A DNA stretch of 64,000 bases, taken from the NCBI GenBank assembly GCA_018343915.1, contig JABRWF010000003.1, positions 2,976,001-3,040,000 on the forward strand, given 5' to 3'. The position numbers were made by a program, and so were the translations under genes. Positions 1-12,301 of this stretch are shown one piece after another. Within the stretch, counting starts at the first letter, position 1. Every line of letters starts with the position of its first letter. The notes beneath the pieces are model-generated. The model saw only the letters and a program-made list of their open reading frames with translations, did not search any database and was not told where the DNA came from. This stretch comes from Agroathelia rolfsii. Taxonomy: Eukaryota > Basidiomycota > Agaricomycetes > Amylocorticiales > Amylocorticiaceae.

Positions 1-378
1 ATCGAAAACACGATCGAACATGAAGCGCTTGTCCTTATAACGCTTAGTCCCCGGAGGCAAGAATCCCCTCTCGACGAACGCACGCGCGCAATCCTTCTCG
101 TCAGGATCAAAGGTTATTATGCGATCATCAACAACTTGAACAATGTCGCGGAGAGTGGCAGTTGAGGTAACGCCTTTAGGTGTTGATAGAGCGCCATCAG
201 CGCGGAAGGTACTGTCATAGCATGGCTCTGGTAGCCTTGCAGATTCGGCTAGAGTTGGAGGACGCTTTCTAACTGTTTATTATATGCTCAGCGTCAACCA
301 GAGACAAAGATAGATATTCTTCAGGTTGCAACGCATGTAAGGCTCACCAGCTACTGTAATGGATCCTGCTGCAACCAT
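1..378 (-). CDS. Kinesin-8-like motor protein, 5' end only
   Basis: This is the start of a minus-strand gene that runs off the left edge of the window. Exon 1 (378-348) reads MVAAGSITVA. A GT-AG intron (347-273) follows, and exon 2 (272-1) restores the reading frame. The join gives SITVAVRKRPP, the first beta strand of a kinesin motor domain. Further on come VVDDRIITFDPDE and RYKDKRFMFDRVFD, the usual lead into the P-loop region. The extended segment between VRKRPP and FDRVF is typical of kinesin-8 (Kip3/Klp5/KIF18), plus-end motors that shorten microtubules and position spindles and nuclei. The ATP-binding loop lies outside the window, so subfamily assignment is an inference. The gene is divergent from the dihydroorotase gene, with about 310 bp between start codons. 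Confidence 0.72.
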
Positions 379-687
379 GGTGGCCTACCGGTAGTCACCA
401 ATACAGCGAATTGCAGAGTTCAAAAAAAAAAAATATTGCAGAGGCAGGTGCGCAGTGGGTCTGATATTCGCTTCTGAATGGTTGCTCGGGAGAGTATGGG
501 ATGGTGGTTGTCGACGGTCGTGAATCTAGGATTCCAACGCGCTAGTCACGTTGCCGCGCTTCATCTTCAAAATGATTATGTAACATCATCACGTGACCGT
601 TACCTCCCATTTCTGTTATCACACTCTGGTTGATCGAAGATTGTGATTCAAGTTCTTCAGCGTCTACGAGTATAAACTGTATATATA
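379..687. promoter_or_regulatory. Divergent promoter between kinesin and dihydroorotase genes
   Basis: This 309 bp stretch separates two start codons facing away from each other, so both promoters and 5' UTRs must fit in it. It contains an A-run near 422-433 and a perfect 8-bp palindrome TCACGTGA at 589-596, the form of E-box bound by Cbf1/USF-type bHLH proteins in fungi. An AT-rich TATATATAATG stretch abuts the URA4 start codon. No ORF here looks coding. Assignment of the E-box to either gene is an inference. Confidence 0.5.
589..596. promoter_or_regulatory. TCACGTGA E-box palindrome
   Basis: The sequence is a perfect palindrome containing CACGTG, 92 bp upstream of the dihydroorotase start codon and 211 bp upstream of the kinesin start. 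In fungi this core is read by bHLH factors such as Cbf1. The same 8-mer occurs in front of PEX1 at 37231-37238. Function here is inferred only from motif and position. Confidence 0.4.
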
Positions 688-1961
688 ATGGAGCCGTCTA
701 CTTTCACTGTTCCATCTCCGTCGGACTTTCATGTTCACCTAAGGCAAGGTTCTATGTCGGAGCTGGTCACCCCCCATGTGAGGAAAGGAGGATTTGGTCT
801 TGCATATGTTATGGTATCGAATTGTATCAACGCAACTGCCCGAACAGCAAGTTGATCACCACCCTCAGCCGAATCTCAAACCACCAATTACAACAACTGA
901 GCAAGCACTGGCTTATAAGGCCGATCTTGAAAGGATTGATCCTAGTATCCTCTATCTAATGACGCTATATCTCTCGCCTGATCTTACTCCGGACGAAATT
1001 CGTAAGGCAAAGAAAGCTGGAATCGTCGGTTAGTCACGCGCATACATCTAGCTTTACGGGATTTACCAAATATTGAACGCCTCAGGTGTGAAAAGCTATC
1101 CTAGAGGCGTAACAACAAACTCAGATGGAGGCATCGAATCATACGAAACATATTATCCAGTATTCGAGACTATGCAAGAAGTAGACATGGTCCTCAACCT
1201 ACACGGGGAAATACCCTCCGATCCATCCGCCGTATGTTACTACAGCATGAAATTAGCTTGCGTCGGAATGTTGAAAAGAAATCATAGAATGTGCATGTAC
1301 TCAATGCAGAGCCCTCCTTCCTCCCGCATCTACGAAAGCTTCATGAACGATTCCCTCGCTTACGCATCGTGCTTGAACACGCTACTACTCGTGCCGCTGT
1401 TGAAGCAGTCAAGGAGCTCGGACCAACCGTTGGCTGCACTATCACGGCCCACCATCTGGCCCTTACAGTCGATGATTGGGCTGGTCAGAGCTGGAACTTT
1501 TGCAAGCCAGTAGCTAAATATCCGGATGATAGGCAGGCGCTGAGAGATGTGATTCGCGAAGGTAACTTCGTCTTCTTTGCTTTACTGAGCATATTCACAA
1601 TGGTTATTCAGGGCATCCCCGTTTCTTCCTTGGGTCTGATTCTGCGCCCCATCCTCCTCACACAAAATCAACATCAACACCATCGTCGGCTTGCGCTGCT
1701 GGTGTCTATACCTCGCCTGTTCTTCTCCCTCTTGTTGCACATCTTCTCGAATCTTTCGGCGCTCTCGACAAATTGAACGGATTTGTGAGCGAGAATGGAA
1801 GACGTTTCTATGGTGTAGCTTCTCAAGAAGGTGCTGGGACTGTTAAACTAGGACGAAATACTAGTCATGCTCTCGTGGAACAGTCGTTTAGTAAAGGCGA
1901 AGACAGTGTTGTTTGCTTCTGGGCAGGTAAGGAACTGGGTTGGAAGATCGTCTATGATTAA
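688..1961 (+). CDS. URA4: Dihydroorotase (pyrimidine biosynthesis)
   Basis: The protein catalyses reversible ring closure of N-carbamoyl-aspartate to dihydroorotate, the third step of de novo UMP synthesis, in the cytosol. Exons are 688-813, 869-1028, 1086-1231, 1288-1561 and 1612-1961, with introns of 50-57 nt, giving 351 residues, the normal size for the single-domain class II enzyme. Visible metal and substrate motifs in order are DFHVHLRQG near residue 16, GVKSYPRGVTTNS with the lysine expected to be carboxylated, VLNLHGE, VLEHATT and the GCTITAHHL segment, then GSDSAPH. The start ATG was chosen because it gives the short family-typical lead EPSTFTVPSPSD. The gene ends 44 bp from the convergent MCR1 stop, so the 3' UTRs probably overlap. 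Confidence 0.95.
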
Positions 1962-2005
1962 GCTAGTAATTTATGGTGTATTATACAAATAAAAGGGGGT
2001 AAAAT

Positions 2006-3220
2006 CTATAATTTTCGTACTTGGTTCGATGAGAACCCAAGCTCGCCCAATACGCCACCGACAGCCCCTTGCGAGTAGTTACGACCCCATGGACCAGCTA
2101 TGGCCTCAATCATCCTGTGAGAATACATACGTGAGTCATATGCGGGGACCGTTGGAACGTATCACGTACTGGTTAGGGCCACAAACAAGGAAAAGAATTT
2201 TCCTACCCTCTCTAGGTGGAGGCGCTGAGCTTTTGAGCGATGATTTCCAGTTCGGCTTGCCGTCAATTACTTCTGATATGGCTGTTTTACCAATACGTAG
2301 AACTACCGCTTCCGGAGGGGTGTTTTCTGAGGGAGGTGCGGAACTGGGATTGTCCACGAAGAGGTGCAACGAAAAACGGTCAGGATGTTGCTTGGCATAA
2401 TAAATCATGGGGTCCAGCATAGGTGGGGGCGGAAGGTCTTCAGGCGACTTGGATGAGTGCAGGAGGGTGAATTTCGTTTCGTCGGTGGGTTCCGCCTTGT
2501 CGATAACCTTGTTGAAGAGTTGGCAGAATGGTGTTATACCAGTTCCACCAGAGACCTTGACAAAGAAATGAATATATGTGGAATTTCGAGCAAGTCAACG
2601 AATCGGCTTACCATTACAACTTCATCCCATTCGCCATCTTTCCAGTCCCATGTTCGCAGTGGGCCTCTGACACCAATAGGTTCGCCAACCTTACGCCAAT
2701 GTAGCCAGCGTCCTACTTCTCCGTCCGCGTACTTCTTTACATAAAACTTCATCCTGCCCCATTGGTCCATCCCATCTAAGGGAGTATATGCTCTCTCAAC
2801 CTGCATGTCGCTGTCGCGTATGCTCACACTCCAGATGGCTGGAAACTCTGTTTCTTCGTGTTTAACATCCTTGGGTAGTGGTGGAAACTGCAGTGTAATT
2901 AGCTTGGTATCTGGTCCACATGGCTCGGTGGAAACAATATAGGAAGTGGTGAAGGCGTCGGGTGCGAGCGAGCCTTCGCGAATTTTGCGTGCGTTGATGT
3001 ATTCAACAAGGTAGTAGGTTATCCCCAGACCTGCAACAACAGGGCTAACCAAGAGAACAGGTTTGGGGACGTGGAATCTTCCTAGCTTGATGCTGCCGAA
3101 GAAGCCAGGTGTCGTTCCGGAGGGTGGGGGTGTCGATTTGGGAGGCGGCGGGGATGTTGATAAACGACGAACAAAACTTCGCGAGATGGCCACGTTGTTT
3201 CTAAAACGCATGGCAAACAT
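2006..3220 (-). CDS. MCR1: NADH-cytochrome b5 reductase, mitochondrial
   Basis: This FAD enzyme passes electrons from NADH to cytochrome b5, supporting sterol synthesis and oxidative-stress defence. It is usually dual-localised to the mitochondrial outer membrane and intermembrane space. Exons are 3220-2612, 2555-2170 and 2114-2006, giving 367 residues. The N-terminus (MFAMRFRNN...RSFVRRLST) is basic and serine-rich like a mitochondrial presequence and is followed by a proline stretch. A membrane segment around PVLLVSPVVAGLGITYYLV follows. The FAD motif RAYTPLDG, the NADH-pocket GGTGITPF and the nucleotide motif FLVCGPNQM are all present. The C-terminus SNQVRKL matches the family ending. An ATG nine bases further in (3211) is an alternative start. 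It is head-to-head with the zinc-finger gene and tail-to-tail with URA4. Confidence 0.93.
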
Positions 3221-3635
3221 CTCCTGTCGTTGGTTAGTTGGGCAGTGTTTCCGAGAGATGACGCCAAGTGTCCCAAAGTCTGCACTGTTACTTTCAGCTA
3301 GTATCCAAGCCAAGTTAATACTACTCGAAATTCAAATAATTAGCAAGTGCATCGCGGAAGCATTCGGAAGCTCGGATTGGAGCAACAGTACAAACAAGAT
3401 CAAATATAATGTGGTAAAGAAGAGGAATCCTTCGCATTCTCAAGTTGGAGAGGCTATCATCCCACCTCACACGTTCATTCTATATTTCTCTGTAAAACGG
3501 CGTTTTATATGTCGAAAGCTATACACTAAAGTCTTTTAATTACATACATACAAGCATATCTACTCTCGCAACGATTTGAAGATACCAAGTCACGCCACAA
3601 CAAACGATCTTCCCTGAACCAACGATACCAGTACT
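3221..3635. promoter_or_regulatory. Divergent promoter region, MCR1 / zinc-finger gene
   Basis: This is about 415 bp between two start codons facing outward. The sequence is moderately AT-rich on the zinc-finger side. I see no TATA box at a convincing distance, no E-box palindrome and no supported ORF, so it is read as two short promoters plus 5' UTRs. Confidence 0.4.
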
Positions 3636-5635
3636 ATGCAACATCGCTTCAGGAAGAGCAATTCACGACAGCGAAAGCAAGCCATCTGTGCTCGCATTGA
3701 TAGTATTTATGACAACAGCTCCAAAGGCGGATCTTCCTCATTATTCACCGGCAGCACCAATCTCGCTGAGATCGCTTCTTGTCCACATAACTCCGACATG
3801 AACTGTAGCTTTATCAAACCGACGCACCCTATGATCGGCAGCTATCATGAAAGAACCGGTGTACAAGCAAGCTCTTTTGAAAGCGATTTCTCTAGCAACG
3901 CTTTTGGCGAGTTCCAGTCGAATGTCCCTTGCAAGACTAGTGGGTTCTCTAGGCACGACATCAGACCTGAGTGCAGCCCTTGGCTCCCTACCGGCTTAGG
4001 CATATCGCTTGCTCCTAGGGATTCTGATGTCTCTTGTCAAGAAAAGGAGGACCCTCATGTGTTATCTGGTCTCGGTATTATCTTGCCTTATGGTTCAATG
4101 TCTACATCCCTAGATGCAAGCGTAGACCTCCGGAACGACTCGACAGACTTCGACTCTAGCGCATATCTTGAGCGACCGTTAGCCTCCGTCAATACAACAT
4201 CTTCCCTTTCTCCTACTCAAAGCGGACAAATTTCTTTTTTGGATCTGGGTTTGTCTCCCACCACGGCACTCCAGTTTGCTTTCGCCGAAAACTTACCTTC
4301 TCAAGATGATTCGCTTCTTTCTGGTCTTCCAAACTTGGTCGATTACGAGCAACAGCCCATCAACACTTATTATAACAACTATTACTCCGATACGTCTATT
4401 TTAACTACAGAGCTAGATCTACCTCGCTTTGATGGTCCCTTCTTTTCTACCGATACACAGACCGAAGACGCCTTTGCCCTTCAACGCCATTATCTTGCTT
4501 ACCCCAGTATTGATAGCGAGACTCTAAACTCGGGTGGTTTTAATCTTCTTCCTGGACATCAAGTATATCCTAAAGCGGATATTGATAACCATGAAATTCC
4601 CCAAGTTTCCTCTTCAGCGTTGTTTTACAGTCCACACCATTATGTTCAGCGTCCCTATCCTATTAGTGATGTGCCGGGCCTATGTGATTTCCACGACTCC
4701 CCAGACGATCTGCCCTCCGACCTTGCTGATACCCCTTTGCCTCAATCCAGTCCAGATAGCTATCCGCCTTCTCCCGTGTCTCCCACCATCCCTTGTAACA
4801 TCAATGACGATGATGGAGAGTTTCGATCTCATGGCCGCTGTTCCCCTCTCTCTGATCAAGAACCTACTGTTAAATCTGAAGAACATGATACAACAGTCAT
4901 TGATCTGACCCAACCGCTTTACACCGTAACGTCTTCTCAAGAACTCGATACTAGCCGCAAAAAGGACACCCTTATTCTGGATGATGATGTCGAAATATCA
5001 ATCGCTATCTCGCCCAGAAGAAACGCTATTTTGCAAGACGTGACTAACATTGGGCCTGGATCACGTTACCATCGCAAACATCGCAAGGAGCTAGATTCGA
5101 ATGTACTTCCTCCAGTGAAGAATGCCCATGCGGGCGTATCTCTGGATGATATCAGCCGTCAGGCGGCGCTATATCGTGCCTACTATCCGGATGAGAACAT
5201 CAGCCCCCACTGGCTGATGCGCTTTGCCGGACAGCTGTCGGCGGATGGGACGATGCTGGATTATTTCCGATGCTACGTTAAAGGATGCTCGCAAACGAAC
5301 CGAAGGAGAGATCATATCATCACTCACGTTGGTGCTCATTTGGATGAGCGACCGTTTCCTTGTTCGTACTGGTAAGAGATCTATGTTTGTGGTTTTGGTA
5401 ATCTGGTATTGATATGCAATTCAGCTCGGAGAGGTTCTTCAGGAATAACGAACTCAAAAGGCACGAAGCCAGACATGTGGGAACCAAACCGCATATTTGC
5501 GGCTTGTGCTTTCCTGGTCGTTCCTTTACACGATTGGATTTGCTGACGAGGCACAAGAAGAAAGCGCATGGGATGGAACCTGAGAGAAGGAAAAACAAGG
5601 TCACGGATGATGACTCGTCTGTTTGTGTACAATAA
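3636..5635 (+). CDS. C2H2 zinc-finger transcription factor
   Basis: Two exons (3636-5371 and 5425-5635, 53-nt intron) encode 648 residues. The intron splits the codon of a zinc-binding cysteine. Joining gives PFPCSYCSERFF, which completes a classical finger and proves the splice. Residues about 545-640 hold three fingers: an atypical first (CYVKGC...HIITH), a canonical C-x2-C-x12-H-x3-H second, and a third with a longer loop (CGLC...RHKKKAH). The first 540 residues are serine/proline-rich, acidic and apparently disordered, as in activation regions. Around residues 412-425 a SUMO acceptor consensus (VKSE, K413) sits next to a hydrophobic-acidic VIDLT resembling a SUMO-interacting motif. It should be a nuclear sequence-specific regulator. 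No specific ortholog or target is recognised. Confidence 0.85.
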
Positions 5636-5682
5636 ATGTATATGACATAATTATTTCTATGTGCTCGTTATCTCTCTGAGAC

Positions 5683-8600
5683 ATGTCGGCGTGAAGTGTG
5701 GGGGTGTGATTTTGAATGACGCATTGATACATTGGTGCGTTGATAGCTTGTGCATGACTAAAGCGTACTACGTCAGTCTGCGTAGTTGCAATCACACCAG
5801 CTCAGGCTGAAGTCGCTGATTTGGGTCGCCGTCCTATTCGCCTGTGACTCTCTAACCTTAGCTTCATCCTCGACGCTGCCAGCGACGCACAACGCGGATA
5901 AGCCATGTCTTCAAGCTCAGGAGGCCAGTGTGCCATGCGTGGCTCTTGCGGCTCTAAGAGCATATTCACGCCTCCTTTACCATGTCCCTACGATGGGCCT
6001 CCGGTTGAGGTACGCACTGGCAATCACACCATATAAGGTGGACTCTCGAACCCAAATGCTCATTACAATTATGACTCGCACAGCCAGAAGACGATGCTGC
6101 TCGTCAGCTACTCGTAGACATTTGTGGACCAGGATACGCCGAGGGACCCGCCTGCTGTGATTCTGGCCAGCTTGAGTCATTGAAGAAGAATCTCGGTCTC
6201 GCAGAGAACCTTATTGCGTCTTGCCCCGCGTGCAGAAATAACTTCAGAAACTTCTACTGCACATTCACATGCTCCCCAGACCAGGGCTCGTTCCTGAACA
6301 TCACAGAAACACAAGAGACCACAACGGGCCAAACGGCCGTCAAGTCAGTCGACTTCTTTGTCGGGCAGAGATTCGGAGAGGGCTTCTATGATAGCTGTAA
6401 GAGTGTGCAGGTTGGCGCGGCCAACATGTACGCTATGGATCTCATAGGTGGTGGCGCACAGAACTACTCTGCCTTTCTAGAATACATGGGAGAGGTCAAG
6501 GAATTCGGTGGTCTAGGGAGTCCTTTCCAGATCAACTACCCATCTTTTGCACCTCCTGAGTTTTCCGCCTTGGACATCCACCCTCGCAATTGTGCCGACA
6601 ATGACCTCGCCAGTCATTGTACATGCATTGACTGCCCTGACGTTTGTCAGACTCTTCCATATGTCCCACCACCTGGCTCGGAACCCACGTGCCACGTTGG
6701 AACCATCTCTTGTCTTTCCTTCATCTTAATCCTGGGATACGGCATTGCCATTGTTGCTTTCCTCCTCGGATATATTCTTCAGCTCAGCATTCGCAGACGA
6801 CGTGAGCGCAAGCAAGCCACCCTTGACACCGATTCCTTTGCTCCACTTTCTCCACGATCTCACCCGCGCGGATTGGTTGGTGCAGGCTCACTTGCTCGGA
6901 GCAATGGGTCCCGAGACGATAACACGTTTGAATCACGCGATCTGGGACGAGGCGTCATGTTGCTCGATCCCATCGAGAATGCTCAGCCTCGTCAATACCT
7001 CCTGAACACTGTCTTGCGACGATTCTTCTATCGCCTTGGATCGTTCGCGGCGTCATCTCCGTATCTAAACATTGCAATTGTCTTGACTTTGTTCGGCTTT
7101 CTCAATATTGGATGGAAGAACTTTGCTGTCGAGACCGAGCCTGTGCGCTTGTGGGTCGCTCCACAGTCGGAAAGTCGATTGCAAAAGGAGTTCTTTGACG
7201 AGCATTTTGGACCATTCTATAGGCCACAGCAAATATTCATTACATCAGCCGACGAGCACGAGCGTGCCTTGACGTATGATCATGTGAAGTATTGGATGGA
7301 CGCAGAGGCAGATATCCGCGCGCTCAAGTCACAGACGAACGGACTAACCCTCGACGATGTATGCTTCAAGCCCGCTGGAGAAGAGGGTGCTTGCGTGACA
7401 CAATCCATCGGCGCCTGGTTCGGAAATGATTTCAGCCAGTACGGCGGGGACGACTGGGCCGATCGCCTCCTCAATTGTGCAAGGTATCCGGTAGATTGCT
7501 TGCCGGACTTCCAACAGCCTTTGAGCCCTCAGATGGTTCTTGGAGCCGTACCCGAAGATGATAAGGGCCAGAAGGACTTTATCAACGCCAAAGCTATTGT
7601 TGTTACTTATGTGGTATCCGATTCTCTCGACCAGGAGATTCAGGCGCGGGCTATGGAGTGGGAAGCGACGCTGTTGGACTATTTGAAAGACCTCAGTTCG
7701 CGTTCAGTAAAAGAGGCTGGCATTAAGCTCTCCTTTAACACCGGTATATCGCTCGAGGAGGAATTAAACAAGAGCACGAACATGGACATCAAGATTGTTG
7801 TTCTTTCCTATGTCGCCATGTTCCTGTATGTCTCGCTTACCCTAGGCGCTGGATCTCACTCGCCTGGAGATGATACGCTTTCGTCGTCTCTGCGTCGATG
7901 GGCAAGGAATTTCCCTGAACTCTTCCGTTCACAATCCTCTTCTGCGGCGGTCTCTGTCGATCAACTGGAGACACCATCTATATTACCACGCCTCCCGAGT
8001 AGCCTCTTCACCAACTCCAAAGTCACACTCGGTTTCTTTGGGATTGCTCTCGTTATTCTCTCAGTGTCCACATCCGTCGGACTCTTTTCTATTTTCTTCG
8101 TTAAAGTGACCCTCATCATTGCCGAAGTCATTCCATTCCTCGTACTCGCCGTTGGCGTCGATAACGTTTTCATCCTTGTACATGAGCTGGACCGACAAAA
8201 CGCTCTACATGGCCCCAATGCATCAACCTCGCCTGCATCCGCACAAGGCGCAAACACGTTCCAGACGCCCCTCTCGCCAACAATGAGCGTTGACCCATAC
8301 ACTGCGAGCTCCTCAACAGCCACCCATAGGGGCGGTAGTGGCGATGAATCTGTAGATGCGGCGAGTATGCCTACATATCTGAGTGCAGAAGAGAGGGTAG
8401 CTAGGACTCTAGCTAAGATGGGCCCGAGTATCCTCTTGAGCACAATCACAGAAACTGTTGCATTTGCACTGGGTGCCCTTGTGCCCATGCCAGCCGTCAG
8501 GAACTTTGCTTTGTATGCCGCTGGCAGTGTATTCCTGAACGCACTGCTTCAAGTGACCGTGTTTGTGAGCGCAATGCTGATCGACTTGAAGAGGCAAGAG

Positions 8601-10411
8601 GTGAGGACACTTATATTTGTTCTGCATTCATGCCGTGTATAGACCCGAGTCTGAAGTGTGACTTGTCAGGCAAATCGCGTAGATTGCTTCCCATTCATTA
8701 AACTCCAGAAGAGAATTATGCTACCAGATGGATCTCGTGCAGGTAGCAGCATAGGTCGGATCGCTAGGTTCATTAAGAACTACTACGGTCCTTTCCTGCT
8801 CAAGCCCGTGGTCAAGGGTCTTGTACTTCTTGTCTTCATCGGCATATTTGTCGCATCGGTGATATCCATTCAATACACTCAACTAGGCCTTGGTAGGTTT
8901 TATCTCTTACCGAGTAATTCCGATTAATAAAGCTTACTGTGCCATTCTTACAGATCAAAAGCTCGCACTTCCCGATGATTCTTACCTGATAGACTACTTT
9001 GATGCTCTCAGCAACTATCTCGATATTGGTCCCCCAGTGTATTTCGTCGTATCCGGTACAAACGTAACCTCCCGGCCTGCACAACAAACACTCTGTGGCA
9101 GATTTACAACCTGTCAAGACTTCTCACTTGCAAATGTACTCGAAGCTGAACGCAAGCGCGAGGAATCATCTTTCATCGCTGAGCCGACCGCGTCCTGGAT
9201 CGACGACTTCTTGGCATGGTTGGACCCTGTGAAGGAAGAATGTTGTCGAGTGAAGAAACGTGATCCTTCTCAATTCTGTAGCGAAAGGGATAGCCCCAGG
9301 CGATGCAGACCATGTTTTGAGGGTAGGGAACCGGCTTGGAACATCACCATGGAAGGATTCCCAGAAGATGGGGAGTTCATGAAATACTTGAACCAATGGC
9401 TCGTGTCGCCCACGACTCAGGATTGTCCATTGGCTGGTAGGGCATCGTTCGGCGAGGCGCTTTCGCTTGACAAGAATCGCTCTACGGTACTGGCCTCACA
9501 TTTCAGAACGTATCACAAACCTCTCAGGACGCAAGACGACTTTATCAACGCCTTTGCTGCTGCCCATCGTATTGCGGATGATTTGTCCCAGCAGACTGGA
9601 GCAGAAGTTTTCCCATACTCCCTCTTCTACGTTTTCTTCGACCAGTACGCGCATATAATCTCTATCGCTCAGGAGGTGCTTGGATTAGGACTCGCATCCG
9701 TCTTGCTGGTGACCTCGCTCATGCTCGGCTCCTGGCGCACGGGCACCATCGTCACCGGTGTCGTCGCGCTCACGGTTGTCACCGTCATGGGTGTTATGGC
9801 TGCCTGGGGCATCAGCCTGAACGCGGTCAGTCTCGTGAACCTCGTCATCTCACTCGGCATCAGCGTCGAGTTTTGTGCGCATATTGCTCGGGCATTCATG
9901 AACGCCCCTGGGCTTGCGTATGGTATGCCCGCCGATCATCCCGCAGGGCAGAAGGAGAGAGATGAAAGGACGTGGGTTGCGTTGGTCGACGTTGGCCCAT
10001 CGGTGTTATCTGGGATTACCTTTACCAAGTTGATTGGAATTTGTGTCTTGGCGTTCACACGCTCGAGGCTATTAGAGGTAAGATGCGCAAATTCCTTTCT
10101 AATGCCTTTTTCGCTAACAGTTGCAACCAGATTTACTACTTCCGAATGTGGCTAACACTGATCATATCCGGAGCGCTGCACGGTCTAGTACTTCTTCCTG
10201 TAGTGTTGAGCTTGGCCGGTGGGCCTGGATTCCCCACACAAGAAGCCGACGAGGAGTGGATGGCAACTGCCGTCAGGCATGAATACGAATATGCGTAAGT
10301 GTTATAATTATGAATCCAGCTAACAATCCGAGTTTTTACCTGATGATTTAAATGTGCTTTCCAAACATTAGACCATTCTTGGCGGAGGATGAGACTGCTT
10401 CTAGCAATTGA
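5683..10411 (+). CDS. NCR1: NPC1-type sterol transporter (Niemann-Pick C1-related)
   Basis: This polytopic vacuolar membrane protein takes sterol from Npc2 in the lumen and inserts it into the membrane. Exons from 5903 on are secure: 5903-6009, 6084-8600, 8670-8892, 8954-10077, 10131-10294 and 10372-10411. The N-terminal cysteine-rich domain starts at CAMRGSCGSK, with CPACRNNFRNFYC and TCSPDQGSF. A first membrane helix follows near LSFILILGYGIAIVAFLLGY. The sterol-sensing domain includes LGFFGIALVILSVSTSVGLF and PFLVLAVGVDNVFILVHE. A second cysteine-rich luminal loop and a C-terminal helix bundle come last. The 5' end is uncertain: a hydrophobic leader (LKSLIWVAVLFA) lies in another frame and can be joined by a 59-nt intron (5844-5902). 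An upstream exon 5683-5690 would supply MSA before it. About 1,406 residues on this model; the safest internal start is the ATG at 5905. Confidence 0.9.
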
Positions 10412-10644
10412 TCTCCTAGCCATATATGAGCGGAGAGAAGTTTTGGGGAAGCACGATATGATATATTTTCTTTAGTTTTCGTTTAATCAAGAACCATACA
10501 CGCGCTGAATTGCTACGAAGTGTAGCATTAGCTTCTCAGCTTTTCTCTCGTGATGAGAAAAAAGTTTGACTGTAACAATAAACTATCTTGACCGTCACCA
10601 TGTCCACCACTGAAAAAATGGGCCATGACTTGTCCAAAATGCCA

Positions 10645-11979
10645 TTAAGCATGAGTATTACCATCGGGTATGTCATCCTCGTCGCGCCCTGCACCTCTCA
10701 GAAAATTAAGCCATACCCAAGCCGAACCCTGACTCTCAATATCATACCACCAATTAATTGCTACAGTCGTCTCTGCGGATTGGCGGACATGATGCCACCA
10801 GCCTGCAGGCAGATATAGCGTCTCACCAGCGCGGACAGTAATGTGAATTGGATGTGCGCTAGGAGGTAGCTGTCCAGGAATATGAGGGTCGTGAATGGAG
10901 GACCAGCGAACACGTGGATGACTATCGGGTGCTGATGGTGTCAAGACGAGGGGTGATGTGGATGACGGCCGAGTATACGTCGCATGTGGATACCATCGTT
11001 CTAATATCACATTCAGCTAGGCAAAGCTTGAGAGACTCCCTCCGCTTCCACTGCTTACCTTGAAGGCACCAAGCTTCCGTGGGTGGTAAGACGGTAAAAT
11101 GCTTCGCTCCACGAACGACGGTGTAAATGTTCTCATATGGGTCTTAATAGGATCGCAATCGGTATATCGAAAGTTTATGTCATGGTTTAGATTCATTACC
11201 GCTGTGGATACTGGTTACACTCTTGCTATTGCCAATCCATAGATTGACTGCATCGGGTGGTCTGCCTTGGAGGATAGCATATAGCCAGGAAAAGCAGGGG
11301 GAATATATATCTGTGACGCTCACCAAGAGCCTCACTGCACCAATCTACTTGGTTCGGTACGTCGGTACGAAGGGGCTCAAACTCTGATACATCCTGCTGT
11401 GGGTCTGAGTCTGGCTCGAATAATGCAGTACTGAACAAGTTTCCATTCTGCGATTGCAGGTAATGGATCTCATCAGTGGTCAACTTTTCATCACCTGGTA
11501 GAACAAGTTGATAAACATAAGATATCGAGATTTCGGTTTCTTGAAGGGACGAAATCGCACCTAACCTGCATTTGCGTTGACTTTGGCGAGGAAATCTTCA
11601 AACGGGATTTCATCCACGAAGGGCTCAACAAAATAGAGCAGGCCATTCGTATGATGGGTGACTGCATCAGCTTGTCTAATATAGGTTCAATGATTTTTTA
11701 ATTCAGCAGATGGAATATTCATCCCACCCATTTGGAGTGATAGCTACTGATATGCTCCTCCTCGACATCTTGTTAACCAAGTATTCGTCAGTCCATAATT
11801 TGGTCGCCGGTATCTCAAACCCTTGTATATGGGATACGAAAACATGCCTATAAGAAATATTATGAACACCTACCTTGAATGACTACAGGTCGCGATATAT
11901 GCAATAGACGAGAGAATTCCAGAGCAGAAGGAGGTTGTTGCAGAATCTCGATATGTCCTCCGTTGAGATCTAAGGACAT
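10645..11979 (-). CDS. JMJD7: JmjC-domain lysyl hydroxylase, JMJD7 type
   Basis: The protein is a 2-oxoglutarate/Fe(II) oxygenase. Known JMJD7 enzymes (3S)-hydroxylate a lysine in the translation GTPases DRG1 and DRG2. Seven exons with six introns of 52-71 nt (11979-11874, 11821-11728, 11675-11566, 11494-11324, 11265-11200, 11142-11059, 11000-10645) give 328 residues in one continuous frame. Family hallmarks are the N-terminal SRPVVIQG, FEIPATKLW, VAITPNGQADAV, DAVNLWIGNSKSVTSIHSD with the metal-binding H-x-D, YENIYTVVRGAKHF, and the distal metal histidine in YLPAGWWHHV followed by AINWWYD. These features separate it from histone demethylase JmjC proteins. It is convergent with NPC1 and shares a short upstream region with NHP2, itself an RNP biogenesis gene. 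Confidence 0.9.
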
Positions 11980-12301
11980 ATTCGTACTCAAACGAAATTC
12001 AGGGTTTAAAAAAAAATAGTAGACCGGCTCCAACCATAGTATTCTTCAGATATCCAACGAAGATGATTAAAGGTAGACATTAAAACAAGATGTGGTTTTG
12101 GTACAATAGCAATGGCACTGGCAAATGTGATCTTTTGAGGAAGACGAGTAGTGTGACATCCGTTGATGCAGTCACGCATTTGTTGCGATTTACATTTCAA
12201 GTTTCCGACTGACCAAGTTCTTGAGTATCTGTCTGCTGTACCAGACTTTCGGATTACTCGCTCTATATTATCTATCTCTCAAGTCTAGTGACTCGCAGAA
12301 G
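11980..12301. promoter_or_regulatory. Divergent promoter region, JMJD7 / NHP2
   Basis: This is 322 bp between two start codons pointing apart, containing a short A-run near 12007-12017 and no convincing TATA box. Small ORFs here have no composition or similarity support. It must serve as promoter and leader for both genes. Confidence 0.4.

Noticed and set aside
7961..8488. 175-codon antisense frame inside NPC1
   Set aside because: It is complementary to the conserved sterol-sensing domain exon and has no independent support.
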